This document shows, piece after piece, positions 26,150 through 34,500 of a stretch of DNA of 39,354 nucleotides. Position numbers and translations under genes: made by a program. Origin of the DNA: Hymenobacter coccineus. GTDB lineage: Bacteria > Bacteroidota > Bacteroidia > Cytophagales > Hymenobacteraceae. The notes under the pieces were generated by a model that was not told the DNA's origin, did no database searches, and worked only from the letters and a program-made list of their open reading frames with translations. The DNA lies in contig NZ_MDZA01000299.1 of assembly GCF_001816125.1 (NCBI RefSeq), positions 1 to 39,354 of the forward strand, written 5' to 3'. The stretch's first letter is position 1. Each line of letters opens with the position of its first letter.

Positions 26150-26277
26150 GAATGTCCGCCCGTTGCCTTTGCCTTAAACGGCGGGGCGGCGCCCAAGTGT
26201 TCCTTTCCGGGGCCCGGGCCGTACTTTCGTTGACCGGCCGTACCAAAACCGGGCCCAACTGCGTTTTGCCTGCCCTT

Positions 26278-27335
26278 ATGCATTGCTCTTTTTCACTGCG
26301 CGGGGCCCCGGCCCGCTGGCTGGGGCGCGGCGCGGCGCTGCTGCTGCCGTGGGCCTGGCCGCGCCCGCCGCCCAGGCCCAGGACGTGTACTTTTCGCAGC
26401 CCTTCGCCACGCGCCTGCACACCAACCCGGCCTTCACCGGCCTGCTCGACGACTACAGCGTGACGCTGAGCTACCGCAACCAGTTGCCCACGCTGGCGGG
26501 CTCGTTTGTGACCACCCAGGCCGCGGCCGACTGGCGGCCCGACCGGCCCGGCCAGCACCACGCCTTTGGCCTGCTCGTGGACCAGGACCAGGCGGGCTCC
26601 GTGGGCTACACCCGCATCCAGGCGGGGGCCCTGTACGCCTACCACACCCGCCTGACCCGGCAGGTAGCCCTGAGCGGGGGCCTGCGCGCCAGCTACGGCC
26701 GCCAGCGCGTGAGCTACGGCAACTTCACGTTCGGCGACCAGATTTCGGCCGATGGGCAGGTGACGGGGCCCTCGGCCGAGGCCATCGACTTCGCGCCCAG
26801 CAACTACCTCAGCGTGGGCACCGGCGTAGTGCTGTACTCCGACCAAGCCTGGCTGAGCATCGCCGGGCAGCACCTCAACCAGCCCAGCCTCGGGTTTCGG
26901 GCCCAAAGCCAGCTGCCGCTGCTGCTGAACGTGAGCGGCGGCTACAAATTTTTTGCCGTGAAGCCGGGCCCCGGCCGCGCCACCCGCGAGCTGAGTTATA
27001 CCCCCGTGGCGGCCTACAGCCGGCAGGGCGGCTCGCAGCGCGTCGAGGCCGGATTGTATTTCACCGCGTCGCCCGTCACGCTGGGGGCCGTATACCGCAA
27101 CCTTTTCGGTAACACTGGCGTTGGGCCGCAGCACGTACTGGCCGTAGTGGCGGGGGTGCAGACCGGGGGCCTGCGCCTGGGCTACAGCTACGATGTGGGC
27201 CTGAGCAGCTTAAGTGCAAATTTAGGCGGGGCCCACGAAATAACTTTGGCCCTTAGGGCGTTTGACAAGCTCGAAAATGCCTACCAACGCCTGCGCCGGA
27301 GAAATTATCCTATCGCGCCTTGCCCAGCATTCTAG
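26278..27335 (+). CDS. PorP/SprF-family membrane protein, probable 1-nt frameshift in signal peptide
   Basis: From residue QDVYFSQPFATRLHTNPAFTGL on, this matches the PorP/SprF family: outer-membrane beta-barrel proteins tied to the type IX secretion and gliding apparatus. Repeats of strand pairs, such as VTLSYRNQLP, HAFGLLVDQDQAGSVGYTR and LRLGYSYDVGLSSL, support a barrel. The start is problematic. ATG 26278 gives a good leader (MHCSFSLRGAPARWLGRGAA then LLL) but in another frame, and joins the mature part only if one base is added near 26345 (CTGG for CTG). Without that, a TTG at 26283 would begin a weaker leader in the correct frame. With the correction the protein has about 352 residues. 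GldJ follows 81 nt later. Confidence 0.8.
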
Positions 27336-27416
27336 ATTCTTTGTAATATTGCATTTAAATTGCAACCGAAATACTACTGATAACGATTCTTCACCCCTAG
27401 TTGAACTAGTCTAGTC

Positions 27417-28664
27417 ATGAAATTATCCAACTATCTATGCCTGGGCGCACTCGCACTCGGGGCCTTAGCCAGCTGCAAGGACGGCCAGCGCAGCGCCGCT
27501 AACCCCGGCAAAGAGTCGTCGACCACAGGGGTCGAGTACAACACCGAAAAGGGCATGCAGGTGTCCAGCTACAAAAGTATCCCGGCTGGCCCGGGTCTTG
27601 TGTACATCGAGGGTGGCCGCACCGTGCTGGGCAGCCAGGAGGAAGACGTGACCCTGACGCACGACAACATGGAGCGCACCGTTACCATTGCCTCGTTCTA
27701 TATGGACGAAGCGGAGGTGGCCAACATCCACTGGTTGGAATATTTGCACTTTATCCGCACCGACTCGGCGGAGGAATTTTATAAGTCGGCCCTGCCCGAT
27801 ACCACCGTGTGGGCCCGCGACCTGTCGTTCAACGACCCCTACGTGACCTATTACCTGCGCTACCCCGGCTTCCGCTACTTCCCCGTGGTAGGCGTTAGCT
27901 GGCTGCAAGCCAACGACTACTGCACCTGGCGCACCGCCAAAGTGAACGAAGGCTTGGCTGGAGAAGAAGGTGATTCGGGCAAAAAAGGCGGAGGCTTGTT
28001 CTCGCGCAAGAAGAAAGGCGACACCGCCGCCGAAGGCACCGCCGCCGCCGATAGCAAGAACCGCATCTCCATCGAAAACGGCAACACGCTGCCCAACTAC
28101 CGCCTGCCCACCGAGGCTGAGTGGGAGTACGCCGCCCTGGCCCTCATCGGCACCCAGGAGGTGGGCAATGAAAACCAGGAGGAAAAACGCATTTACCCCT
28201 GGGACGGCCGCACCACCCGCAACGCCTACGGCCGCAAGCAGGGCCAGTTCCTGGCCAACTTCAAGCGCGGCCGCGGCGACTACGCCGGTATTGCCGGCAG
28301 CCTGAACGACGGCGCCATGATTACGGAGCAGATTTACGCTTACCCGCCCAACGACTACGGCCTCTACAATATGGCCGGCAACGTGAACGAGTGGGTGCAA
28401 GACGTGTACCGCCCCCTCTCGTACCAGGACGTGGAAGACCTGAACCCCTTCCGCCGCAACGGCGTGCTTGACCCCGCCGACAAATACGACAAGAAAGGCT
28501 ACCAGTCGCTGATCGACGACAAGGTGCGTGTGTACAAAGGCGGCTCGTGGCGCGATGTAGCCTACTGGCTCTCGCCCGGCACCCGCCGCTTCATGGCCCA
28601 GGATTCGGCCACGGCTACCATCGGCTTCCGTTGCGCCATGATCAACGCCGGCAGCAACAAGTAA
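27417..28664 (+). CDS. gldJ: Gliding-motility lipoprotein GldJ-like (FGE-sulfatase fold)
   Basis: A 415-residue lipoprotein (LASC, Cys20) with a formylglycine-generating-enzyme-like domain. Signature segments are GLVYIEGGRTVLG, SFYMDEAEVANIHWLEYL, PDTTVWARDLSFNDPYV, YPGFRYFPVVGVSWLQA, YRLPTEAEWEYAA, YGLYNMAGNVNEWV and VYKGGSWRD. The PDTTVW and YLEYL-type segments resemble what I remember of Flavobacterium GldJ more than GldK. GldJ stabilises other gliding proteins and is required for gliding and type IX secretion; catalytic use of the fold is not expected. A low-complexity insert (roughly residues 183-218, with GGGLFSRKKKGD and Ala runs) interrupts the domain. The usual gldK-gldL-gldM-gldN genes are not in this window. 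Confidence 0.82.
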   Translation: MKLSNYLCLGALALGALASCKDGQRSAANPGKESSTTGVEYNTEKGMQVSSYKSIPAGPGLVYIEGGRTVLGSQEEDVTLTHDNMERTVTIASFYMDEAEVANIHWLEYLHFIRTDSAEEFYKSALPDTTVWARDLSFNDPYVTYYLRYPGFRYFPVVGVSWLQANDYCTWRTAKVNEGLAGEEGDSGKKGGGLFSRKKKGDTAAEGTAAADSKNRISIENGNTLPNYRLPTEAEWEYAALALIGTQEVGNENQEEKRIYPWDGRTTRNAYGRKQGQFLANFKRGRGDYAGIAGSLNDGAMITEQIYAYPPNDYGLYNMAGNVNEWVQDVYRPLSYQDVEDLNPFRRNGVLDPADKYDKKGYQSLIDDKVRVYKGGSWRDVAYWLSPGTRRFMAQDSATATIGFRCAMINAGSNK

Positions 28665-28672
28665 TTTGTTCC

Positions 28673-28880
28673 GAACCGCAGATTAAGTGGATTTAACGGA
28701 TAAAAACGGATTCCTTGGGGCCCCGTTCTTGGTTCGAAAGCAAAAAAAGGCGACCCAAATGGGTCGCCTTTTTTTTGCTTTTATACTCTCACAATCATAT
28801 ATATACAACACCTGCCTAAACGCAAAACAGGGGCCCAAGGAATCCGTTCTTATCCGTTAAATCCACTTAATCTGCAGTTC
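28673..28880. repeat. Long inverted repeat enclosing a terminator, about 51-nt arms
   Basis: Arms 28673-28724 and 28830-28880 are reverse complements apart from two substitutions and one base of length difference. The outer end is GAAC(C/T)GCAGATTAAGTGG, the inner end GGATTCCTTGGGGCCCC. The middle holds a separate terminator (28737-28782) and an AT-rich stretch (28783-28810). It separates convergent gldJ and comF. Confidence 0.87.
28737..28782. terminator. Bidirectional terminator of gldJ and comF
   Basis: Stem AAAGCAAAAAAAGGCGACCC (28737-28756) against GGGTCGCC, eight T, GCTTT (28761-28781), loop AAAT. A-run and T-run flank a GC-rich core on both strands, so it can end transcripts from either side. 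Confidence 0.9.
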
Positions 28881-28885
28881 AGGCA

Positions 28886-29578
28886 TCAAGCGCAGGCAAT
28901 AGTGGCGATGCTGATTTCCAGGGCCCCGGCGGCCAATAGGGCCGCGCCGCAGGCTTCGAGGGTGGCGCCGGTGGTCAGCACGTCATCGACCAGTAGGACG
29001 CGGCGGCCGGCTACTGAGGCAGCGTCGGCGGCCTCGAACACGGTGGCCACGTTTTCCCAGCGCTCGGCGCGGTTCTTTTTGGTTTGGGTGGCGGTGTGGG
29101 CGGTGCGGCGCAGGGCGGGGGCCCAAGGCAGGGCCAGGCCGGCAGCCAGACCTTCGGCGAATACCTCGGCTTGGTTGAAGCCGCGCTTAGCCAGCTTACG
29201 CGGGTGCAGCGGCACGGGCACGATGAGGTCGAAGTCGGCGGCCAGACCGGCAGCGGCCAGCTCGGCGCCGTAGAGGTGGCCCAGGGCCGTGCCTACGTCG
29301 CGCTGGCCGCCGTACTTGAGGCCGTGCAGCAGGCGCTGCACCCGGCCCTGGCGCACAAACTGCAAGTAGCTGAGGGCGTGGCGCACGGGCAACTTGCCCC
29401 AGAAGCGGCGGGCCAGCGGGTTGGCCTCGGGCGGCAGGCGGTGGAAATCGGTGTAGGGCAGTTCGGCGCGGCAGTTGGTGCACAGGTGCGCCTCGCCCCG
29501 GGCCAGCGGCTCGCGGCAGGCCGGGCACAGGCGCGGAAAAACCAGGCCCACAAAGTCGGCCAGCCAGGAACGAAGCAT
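28886..29578 (-). CDS. comF: ComF family phosphoribosyltransferase-like protein
   Basis: A 230-residue cytoplasmic protein. A four-cysteine zinc finger is present at the N-terminus (Cys18, Cys21, Cys33, Cys36 in CPAC and CTNC), followed by LLHGLKYGGQRDVG and the phosphoribosyltransferase domain with VPVPLHPRKLAKRGFNQAE and the PRPP loop VLLVDDVLTTGAT (194-206). ComF is needed for taking up transforming DNA in Gram-positive and some Gram-negative species, probably through handling single-stranded DNA; its role in Bacteroidota is less clear. It is a single gene, convergent with gldJ. Confidence 0.92.
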   Translation of the reverse strand: MLRSWLADFVGLVFPRLCPACREPLARGEAHLCTNCRAELPYTDFHRLPPEANPLARRFWGKLPVRHALSYLQFVRQGRVQRLLHGLKYGGQRDVGTALGHLYGAELAAAGLAADFDLIVPVPLHPRKLAKRGFNQAEVFAEGLAAGLALPWAPALRRTAHTATQTKKNRAERWENVATVFEAADAASVAGRRVLLVDDVLTTGATLEACGAALLAAGALEISIATIACA

Positions 29579-29623
29579 GGGCGTAAATTTGCGTTTTAGT
29601 TGGCGAGGAATTAGGGTCCCGGA

Positions 29624-29712
29624 ACGTCATGCAAAGCGCAGCGAAGCATCTTTCCTGCGGCAGTAAATAATTAGTGAAGCGGAAAAAATGCTTCGCCACG
29701 ATCTGCATGACG
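29624..29712. repeat. Intergenic inverted repeat, family B, second copy
   Basis: Arms 29624-29655 (ACGTCATGCAAAGCGCAGCG onward) and 29681-29712 (ending ATCTGCATGACG) pair with several mismatches. The left arm is nearly identical to the arms of 2071-2162. It lies between divergent comF and the AhpD-like gene. Confidence 0.8.
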
Positions 29713-29782
29713 ACCTGGGGTCCTGCTTCCAGGGCCCCTAAAGTAGGGCCTCAGCCAACAGTAAATAACCGATAATTCTACC

Positions 29783-30181
29783 ATGTCCCAAGTAACCGAA
29801 TTCAACGACTACCGCCAGCGGATGAACGAGAAGATTCTCGCCGCCGACAACAAGGTCATCAAGCGTTTTTTCAACCTTGACACCAACACCTACGCCGCCG
29901 GGGCCCTCGATGTGAAGACCAAGGAAATGCTGGGCCTGGCCTGCTCCATGGTGCTGCGCTGCGACGATTGCATCAAGTACCATTTGGGCAAGTGCTTCGA
30001 GAAAAAACTCTCGGACGAAGAGATTTACGAGGTATTCGCCATCGCCAACCTCATTGGGGGCAGCATCGTCATCCCGCACTTCCGCCGCGCAGTGGAGTAC
30101 TGGGAAATCCTGAAGGAGGAAGCCGGCCAGGGCCAGCCCGCGCCCGACCACGCCCATGCCCACGGGGGCCCCGCCGCATGA
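29783..30181 (+). CDS. AhpD-like carboxymuconolactone decarboxylase-family protein
   Basis: A 132-residue cytoplasmic protein of the AhpD/CMD fold. The active-site motif is RCDDCIKYHLGKC, with Cys60 and Cys63 as the probable redox pair and His67 as the usual proton relay. Helices KTKEMLGLACSMVL and LSDEEIYEVFAIANLIGG are typical. Family members act as alkylhydroperoxidase partners or as lactone decarboxylases; a CxxC plus His favours a redox role. The tail DHAHAHGG is His-rich and might bind metal. The stop overlaps the next gene's ATG (ATGA at 30178-30181), so the two are translationally coupled. Confidence 0.87.
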   Translation: MSQVTEFNDYRQRMNEKILAADNKVIKRFFNLDTNTYAAGALDVKTKEMLGLACSMVLRCDDCIKYHLGKCFEKKLSDEEIYEVFAIANLIGGSIVIPHFRRAVEYWEILKEEAGQGQPAPDHAHAHGGPAA

Positions 30182-30549
30182 GCGACGACCTGACCGCCCC
30201 GGAACACCTCGAAACCGAAGCCGATTTTGAGCACCGCTGGACCGCACTGCTGGACGAGATGGAAACCCGCTTCGGCAAGCGCCCCGACTTGAACGCCCTG
30301 CTGCTGCTCATCGGCGTGCAGGAGCTGGGGCAGGGCGTGGCCGAATTTACCAAGGAGCAGAAGCAGGACCTGATGCACATCGCCACCTGCAAGCTCTTCA
30401 GCCTCAGCGGCCACTACGAGCTGGAGCGCGTGGATGAGGACGGCTGGCCGCACTACAAGCTGCTGCGCCCGGTGCCCTTCGCCTTCCTCAAAGAGCAGGA
30501 GCGCATGATGAAGTGGCACATGCTGGAATATTTTAGCCTGGAAGACTGA
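30178..30549 (+). CDS. Conserved-looking small protein coupled to AhpD-like gene, unknown
   Basis: ATG 30178 overlaps the previous stop by four bases; the longer frame from 29968 runs inside the AhpD-like gene and is rejected. The 123-residue protein is acidic, helical and soluble, with DLNALLLLIGVQELGQGVAEFTKEQKQDLMHIATCKLFS and a C-terminal MKWHMLEYFSLED. I recognise the type as a hypothetical protein of Bacteroidota but not its function. Tight coupling suggests that the two products are needed together, perhaps as a complex. The TGA stop lies in the left arm of the following inverted repeat. Confidence 0.8.
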   Translation: MSDDLTAPEHLETEADFEHRWTALLDEMETRFGKRPDLNALLLLIGVQELGQGVAEFTKEQKQDLMHIATCKLFSLSGHYELERVDEDGWPHYKLLRPVPFAFLKEQERMMKWHMLEYFSLED

Positions 30550-30656
30550 TTATCAAAGGTTGTCATTTCGAGCGCAGCGAGGAATCTGGTTGATACTCGC
30601 TGAACGGCAATTCCAGATTCTTCGCTGCGCTCGGAATGACAACCTTTGATAATCAG
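30546..30656. repeat. Intergenic inverted repeat, family E, 44-nt arms
   Basis: Arms 30546-30589 and 30613-30656 are reverse complements with two mismatches (CTGATTATCAAAGGTTGTCA outside, GAGCGCAGCGA inside). The stop codon of the preceding gene (30547-30549) is within the left arm. The loop is 23 nt. Confidence 0.87.
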
Positions 30657-30687
30657 CGAAATCACGGTTAATCAGTCAAAATCAGTG

Positions 30688-31454
30688 ATGAAAATCATTT
30701 CTTACAACGTCAACGGCCTGCGCTCGGCCCTGAGCAAGGGGCTGCTCGACTGGGTGCGGCAGGCGACCCCGACGTGCTCTGCCTCCAGGAAATAAAAGCC
30801 GGCGTGGGGCCCCTGGACGTGTCGGGCTTCGAGGCGCTGGGCTACTACGCCTACCTGCACCCGGCCCAGAAGCCCGGCTACAGCGGCGTGGCCACGTTTT
30901 CGAAAACCAAGCCCGTGGCCGTGGTGCACGGCTGCGGCACGCCCGCCTACGACGACGAAGGCCGCGTGCTGCGGCTCGATTTTGACGACGTATCGGTGCT
31001 GAACACCTACATGCCCTCGGGCACGAGTGGGCCGGCGCGGCAGGCGTTTAAGGTGGAGTGGCTGCACTTTTTCCGGCGCTACGTGGCCGGGCTGCGGGCC
31101 CAGGGCGGGGCCCCGCTGCTCATCGGCGGCGACTTCAATTGCTGCCAAACCGAAATCGACCTGCACAACCCCAAAGCCAACCAGCAAAGCCCCGGCTACA
31201 CGCCCGAGGAGCGCCAGTGGTTCCGCGACCTGCTGGCCGATGGGTTCGTGGATACCTTCCGCCACCACCACCCGGGGGCCCCGGGCCACTACTCGTGGTG
31301 GAGCTACCGGGCCGGCTCGCGCCCCCGCAACGTGGGCTGGCGCCTCGACCACTGGCTGGCCGACGACGTGCTGCAACCGCGCCTGGCGGCGGCCGGCCTC
31401 CTGCCCGACGCCGTGCACTCCGACCATTGCCCAGCTTGGGTGGAGCTGGGGTGA
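30688..31454 (+). pseudogene. xth: Exodeoxyribonuclease III with apparent -1 frameshift near 30762
   Basis: ATG 30688 starts the usual N-terminus (MKIISYNVNGLRSALSKGLL, then DWVRQA), after which the frame changes; the second frame continues as DPDVLCLQEIKA through to TGA 31454. Adding one base near 30762 (GCGGACC for GCGACC) gives 255 residues, the normal ExoIII/ExoA length. The catalytic motifs are intact: the metal Glu in LQEIK, NTYMPSG, GGDFNCC, LDHWL and the terminal SDHCPAWVEL. The enzyme repairs abasic sites and removes 3' blocks in DNA. A key repair gene with otherwise perfect motifs is more likely misread than truly dead. Confidence 0.88.
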
Positions 31455-31497
31455 AGCCGGGGCCCCGTGGATTGAACTAACGCCGCCGCGCTTTGCG

Positions 31498-31505
31498 TAT
31501 CTTTC
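31498..31505 (+). promoter_or_regulatory. Possible -7 box for the DUF4175 gene
   Basis: TATCTTTC differs from TAnnTTTG at the last base only. A TTG at 31472-31474 lies 23 nt upstream, near the expected -33 distance, and the ATG is at 31526. Confidence 0.35.
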
Positions 31506-31525
31506 CCGGAGACAAGACCTGACTT

Positions 31526-34500
31526 ATGGCCGTAGTGGTGGAGCGCGACGCGCCCGGCGCGGACCAGTACCCGGCGCTGGCGCGGGTGCTGGCCGAGCTG
31601 GAAGCCTTCAAGCGCAAGTTTTACCTGAATTTATTGGTGCGGGGGGCCCTGGTGGCGGGCGGGCTGCTGCTCACGCTGTTCGTGGCCTTCAACCTGCTCG
31701 AGTACTTCCTGTACCTGCCCACGGCGGTGCGGGCGGGGCTGCTGTTTGGCTTTTTGGGGCTGGCGGTGTACGCCTTTGCGCGCTGGATTTGGCAGCCCTT
31801 GGCGGCCCTCACCAACCTGCGCCGCCTGCTGAGCGACGAGCAGGCCGCCCGCCGCGTGGGCGAGCTATTCCCGCAGGTGCAGGACCGCTTGCTGAACGCC
31901 CTCCAACTGCAGGGCCAGGCCCGGGGCAACGCCCTGGTAGCGGCCAGCCTGGAGCAGCGCGCCGCCCAGCTCGGCCAAATCTCTTTCGCCGAAGGCATTG
32001 ACATTCAGCAGCAAAGCCGGCCACTGTGGAAGTACGCGCTGGGGCCCCTGGCGCTGCTGGGGCTGGCGCTGGCCGTGTTCCCGAGCTTTTTGAAGCAGGG
32101 CACCGAGCGGATTTGGCACTACCAGCGCGCCTATTCACCGCCCGCGCCGTTCGAGTTCGTGCTGAAGAACAAGCAGCTGACGGCTTTTCGGGGCGAGAAC
32201 TTTACGCTGGAAGTAACCGTGACCGGCAACGCGTTGCCCGCCGAGGCCAGCGTCCGCTACGGCGGGGCGGAGCGCAAAATGCAGCGCTTGCCGGGCCACC
32301 CCGACCAGTTCCGCTACGTGTTTGAGCAGCCCCAGGCCGACGTGGATTTTCAGCTCACCGGCGCTGGCTTTGCCTCGCCCGAGCACCGGCTGGTGGTGCG
32401 CGAGCGGCCCAGCCTGCGCGACTTCAAGGCGCGCATCACCTACCCCGCCTACACCGGCCGGGGCCCCGAAACCGTGGAAAACGGCGGCAACCTGACCGTG
32501 CCGGAGGGCAGCACCGTGCGCTGGGAATTTGCCACGGCCGCTACCCAGGCCCTGGCGTTGGTGTTCGAGAACCCGGCCGAAACGCTGGCCGCCCAGCGCG
32601 ACGGCGACGCCTTCGTGGCTACGCGGCAGGTGCTGCGCTCGCAGCCCTACCAGCTGCGGCTGCAAAACGCCGCCAGCCGCAACCCCGACCCCATCGCCTA
32701 CCAGCTCACCGCCGTGCCCGACGCGCCGCCCGCCCTCACGCTGGAGGTGTTTTCCGACACCGCCTCGCTGAACTTCCTGGCCCTGGGCGGCACCGTGCGC
32801 GACGACTACGGCCTCACGCGCCTATTGCTGCACTACACGGTGCGCCGCGGGGGCCCCGGCGGCACGGCGCGGGTGGTGGCGCTGGCGCTGCCCCGCGAAA
32901 GCGCCGGCACCTACGGCCACACCTGGAACATTGGGGCCCTGGGCCTGAAGCCCGGCGACCGCCTCGAATACTTCGTGGAAGCCTGGGACAACGACGGCCT
33001 GCACGGCCCCAAGGCCACCCGCACCCGCCCGGCTGAGTTCCGGCTGCCCAGCCGCCGCGCCCAGGAGCAGCAGTTGGCTGCCGCCTCACAGGCCGTAGCC
33101 AGCCAGCTGAGCCAGGCCGCCAAGCAGAGCGAAAAGCTGGAGCGCGAGCTGGCCAAGACCTCCGACAAGCTGAAAACCAAGCGCGAGCTGAGTTTCCAGG
33201 ACCGCAAGCAGCTCGAAAATATGCTTGACCAGAAGCAGCAGCTCAACCAACAGGTGGAGCAAATGCAGAAGGCCTTCGAGCAGCTGCGGCAGCAGCAGGA
33301 CCAGCTCGACCCCAAAAGTGAGGAAATGGCCAAGAAGGCCGACGAGCTGAAAAAGCTCATGGCCGACCTGCTCGACCCCGAAACCAAGAAGCTGTACGAT
33401 AAGCTGCAAAAGCTACTGGAGCAGCAAAAGCAGCCCGACGCCGAAATGCAAAAGCTGATGCAGCAGCTTGAAAACAAGGAGAATACCTTGCAGAAAGAGC
33501 TAGACAGGACCCTGGAGATGTTCAAGCAAATGCAGTTCGACCAGAAGGCCGAGGCCACGGCCGACAGGCTGGAGAAGCTGGCCGAGGACGAGCAGAAGCT
33601 GGCCGAGAAGACCGCCCAGAACGACAAGGACAACCCCAACAACAAGGCTACGAAGGAACAGCAAAAGGCCGCTCAGGAGCAGCTCAAGCAAACCCAGGCC
33701 GAAAACCAGCAGCAGTTTGAGGACCTGAAAAAGGACTTGCAGGACCTCAAGCAGATGGATAAAGAGATGGGCGACCAGAACGGCGCCGATGAGCAAAAGC
33801 CCGAGCAGGAGCAGGCCGACCAGGACATGGAGGAAGGCCAGCAGCAGCTGAGCAAAAACCAGAACCAGAAGGCCGCCGCCAAGCAGAAAAGCGCCGCCCA
33901 GCGGATGCAGAAGATGGCCAAGAAGATGCGCGACCAGCAGGACCAGGAGGAAAGCGACCAGGCCCAGCAGAACATCGACGACCTGCGCTACATCCTCAAG
34001 AACCTGCTGACGCTCAGCTTCGACCAGGAAAGCCTGATGAAGGATTTCCGCCGGGTGGACCAGAGCGACCCGCGCTTCGTGCAGCTGGGCCAAACGCAGC
34101 GCAAGCTGCGCGACGATTCGCGCATCATCCAGGACTCGCTGTACGCGCTGGCCAAGCGCGAGCCCAAAATTCAGAGCTTCGTGACCCGCGAGGTGGGCGA
34201 GATGAACGGCCGCATGGACGAGTCGCTGGGCCACATCCAGCAGCGCGACGTGAACCGCGCCACCGCCACCCAGCAGCAGGCCATGACCAGCATGAACAAC
34301 CTGGCCCTGATGCTGGGCAGCTCGCTCAACGACATGCAGCAGGCCCAGGCGCAGGCCCAGGGCCAGCCCAAGGACGGCAAGGGCAAGCCCGGCCGCAAAA
34401 AAGGCAAGGGCAAAGGGCAGGGGCAAGGCAAGCCGGGCCCCGGCAGCTTGGGCCAGATGCAGCAGCAGCTCAACCAGCAGATTCAGCAGCTCTCGCAGAG

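Noticed and set aside
26116..26283. 56-residue extension of the AsmA-like protein
   Set aside because: It would place a hydrophilic stretch before the membrane anchor and cross the promoter region with a good -7 box.
29584..29591. TAAATTTG as promoter for the AhpD-like gene
   Set aside because: It is nearly 190 nt upstream and separated from the gene by a stable inverted repeat; possible but too weak to list as a feature.
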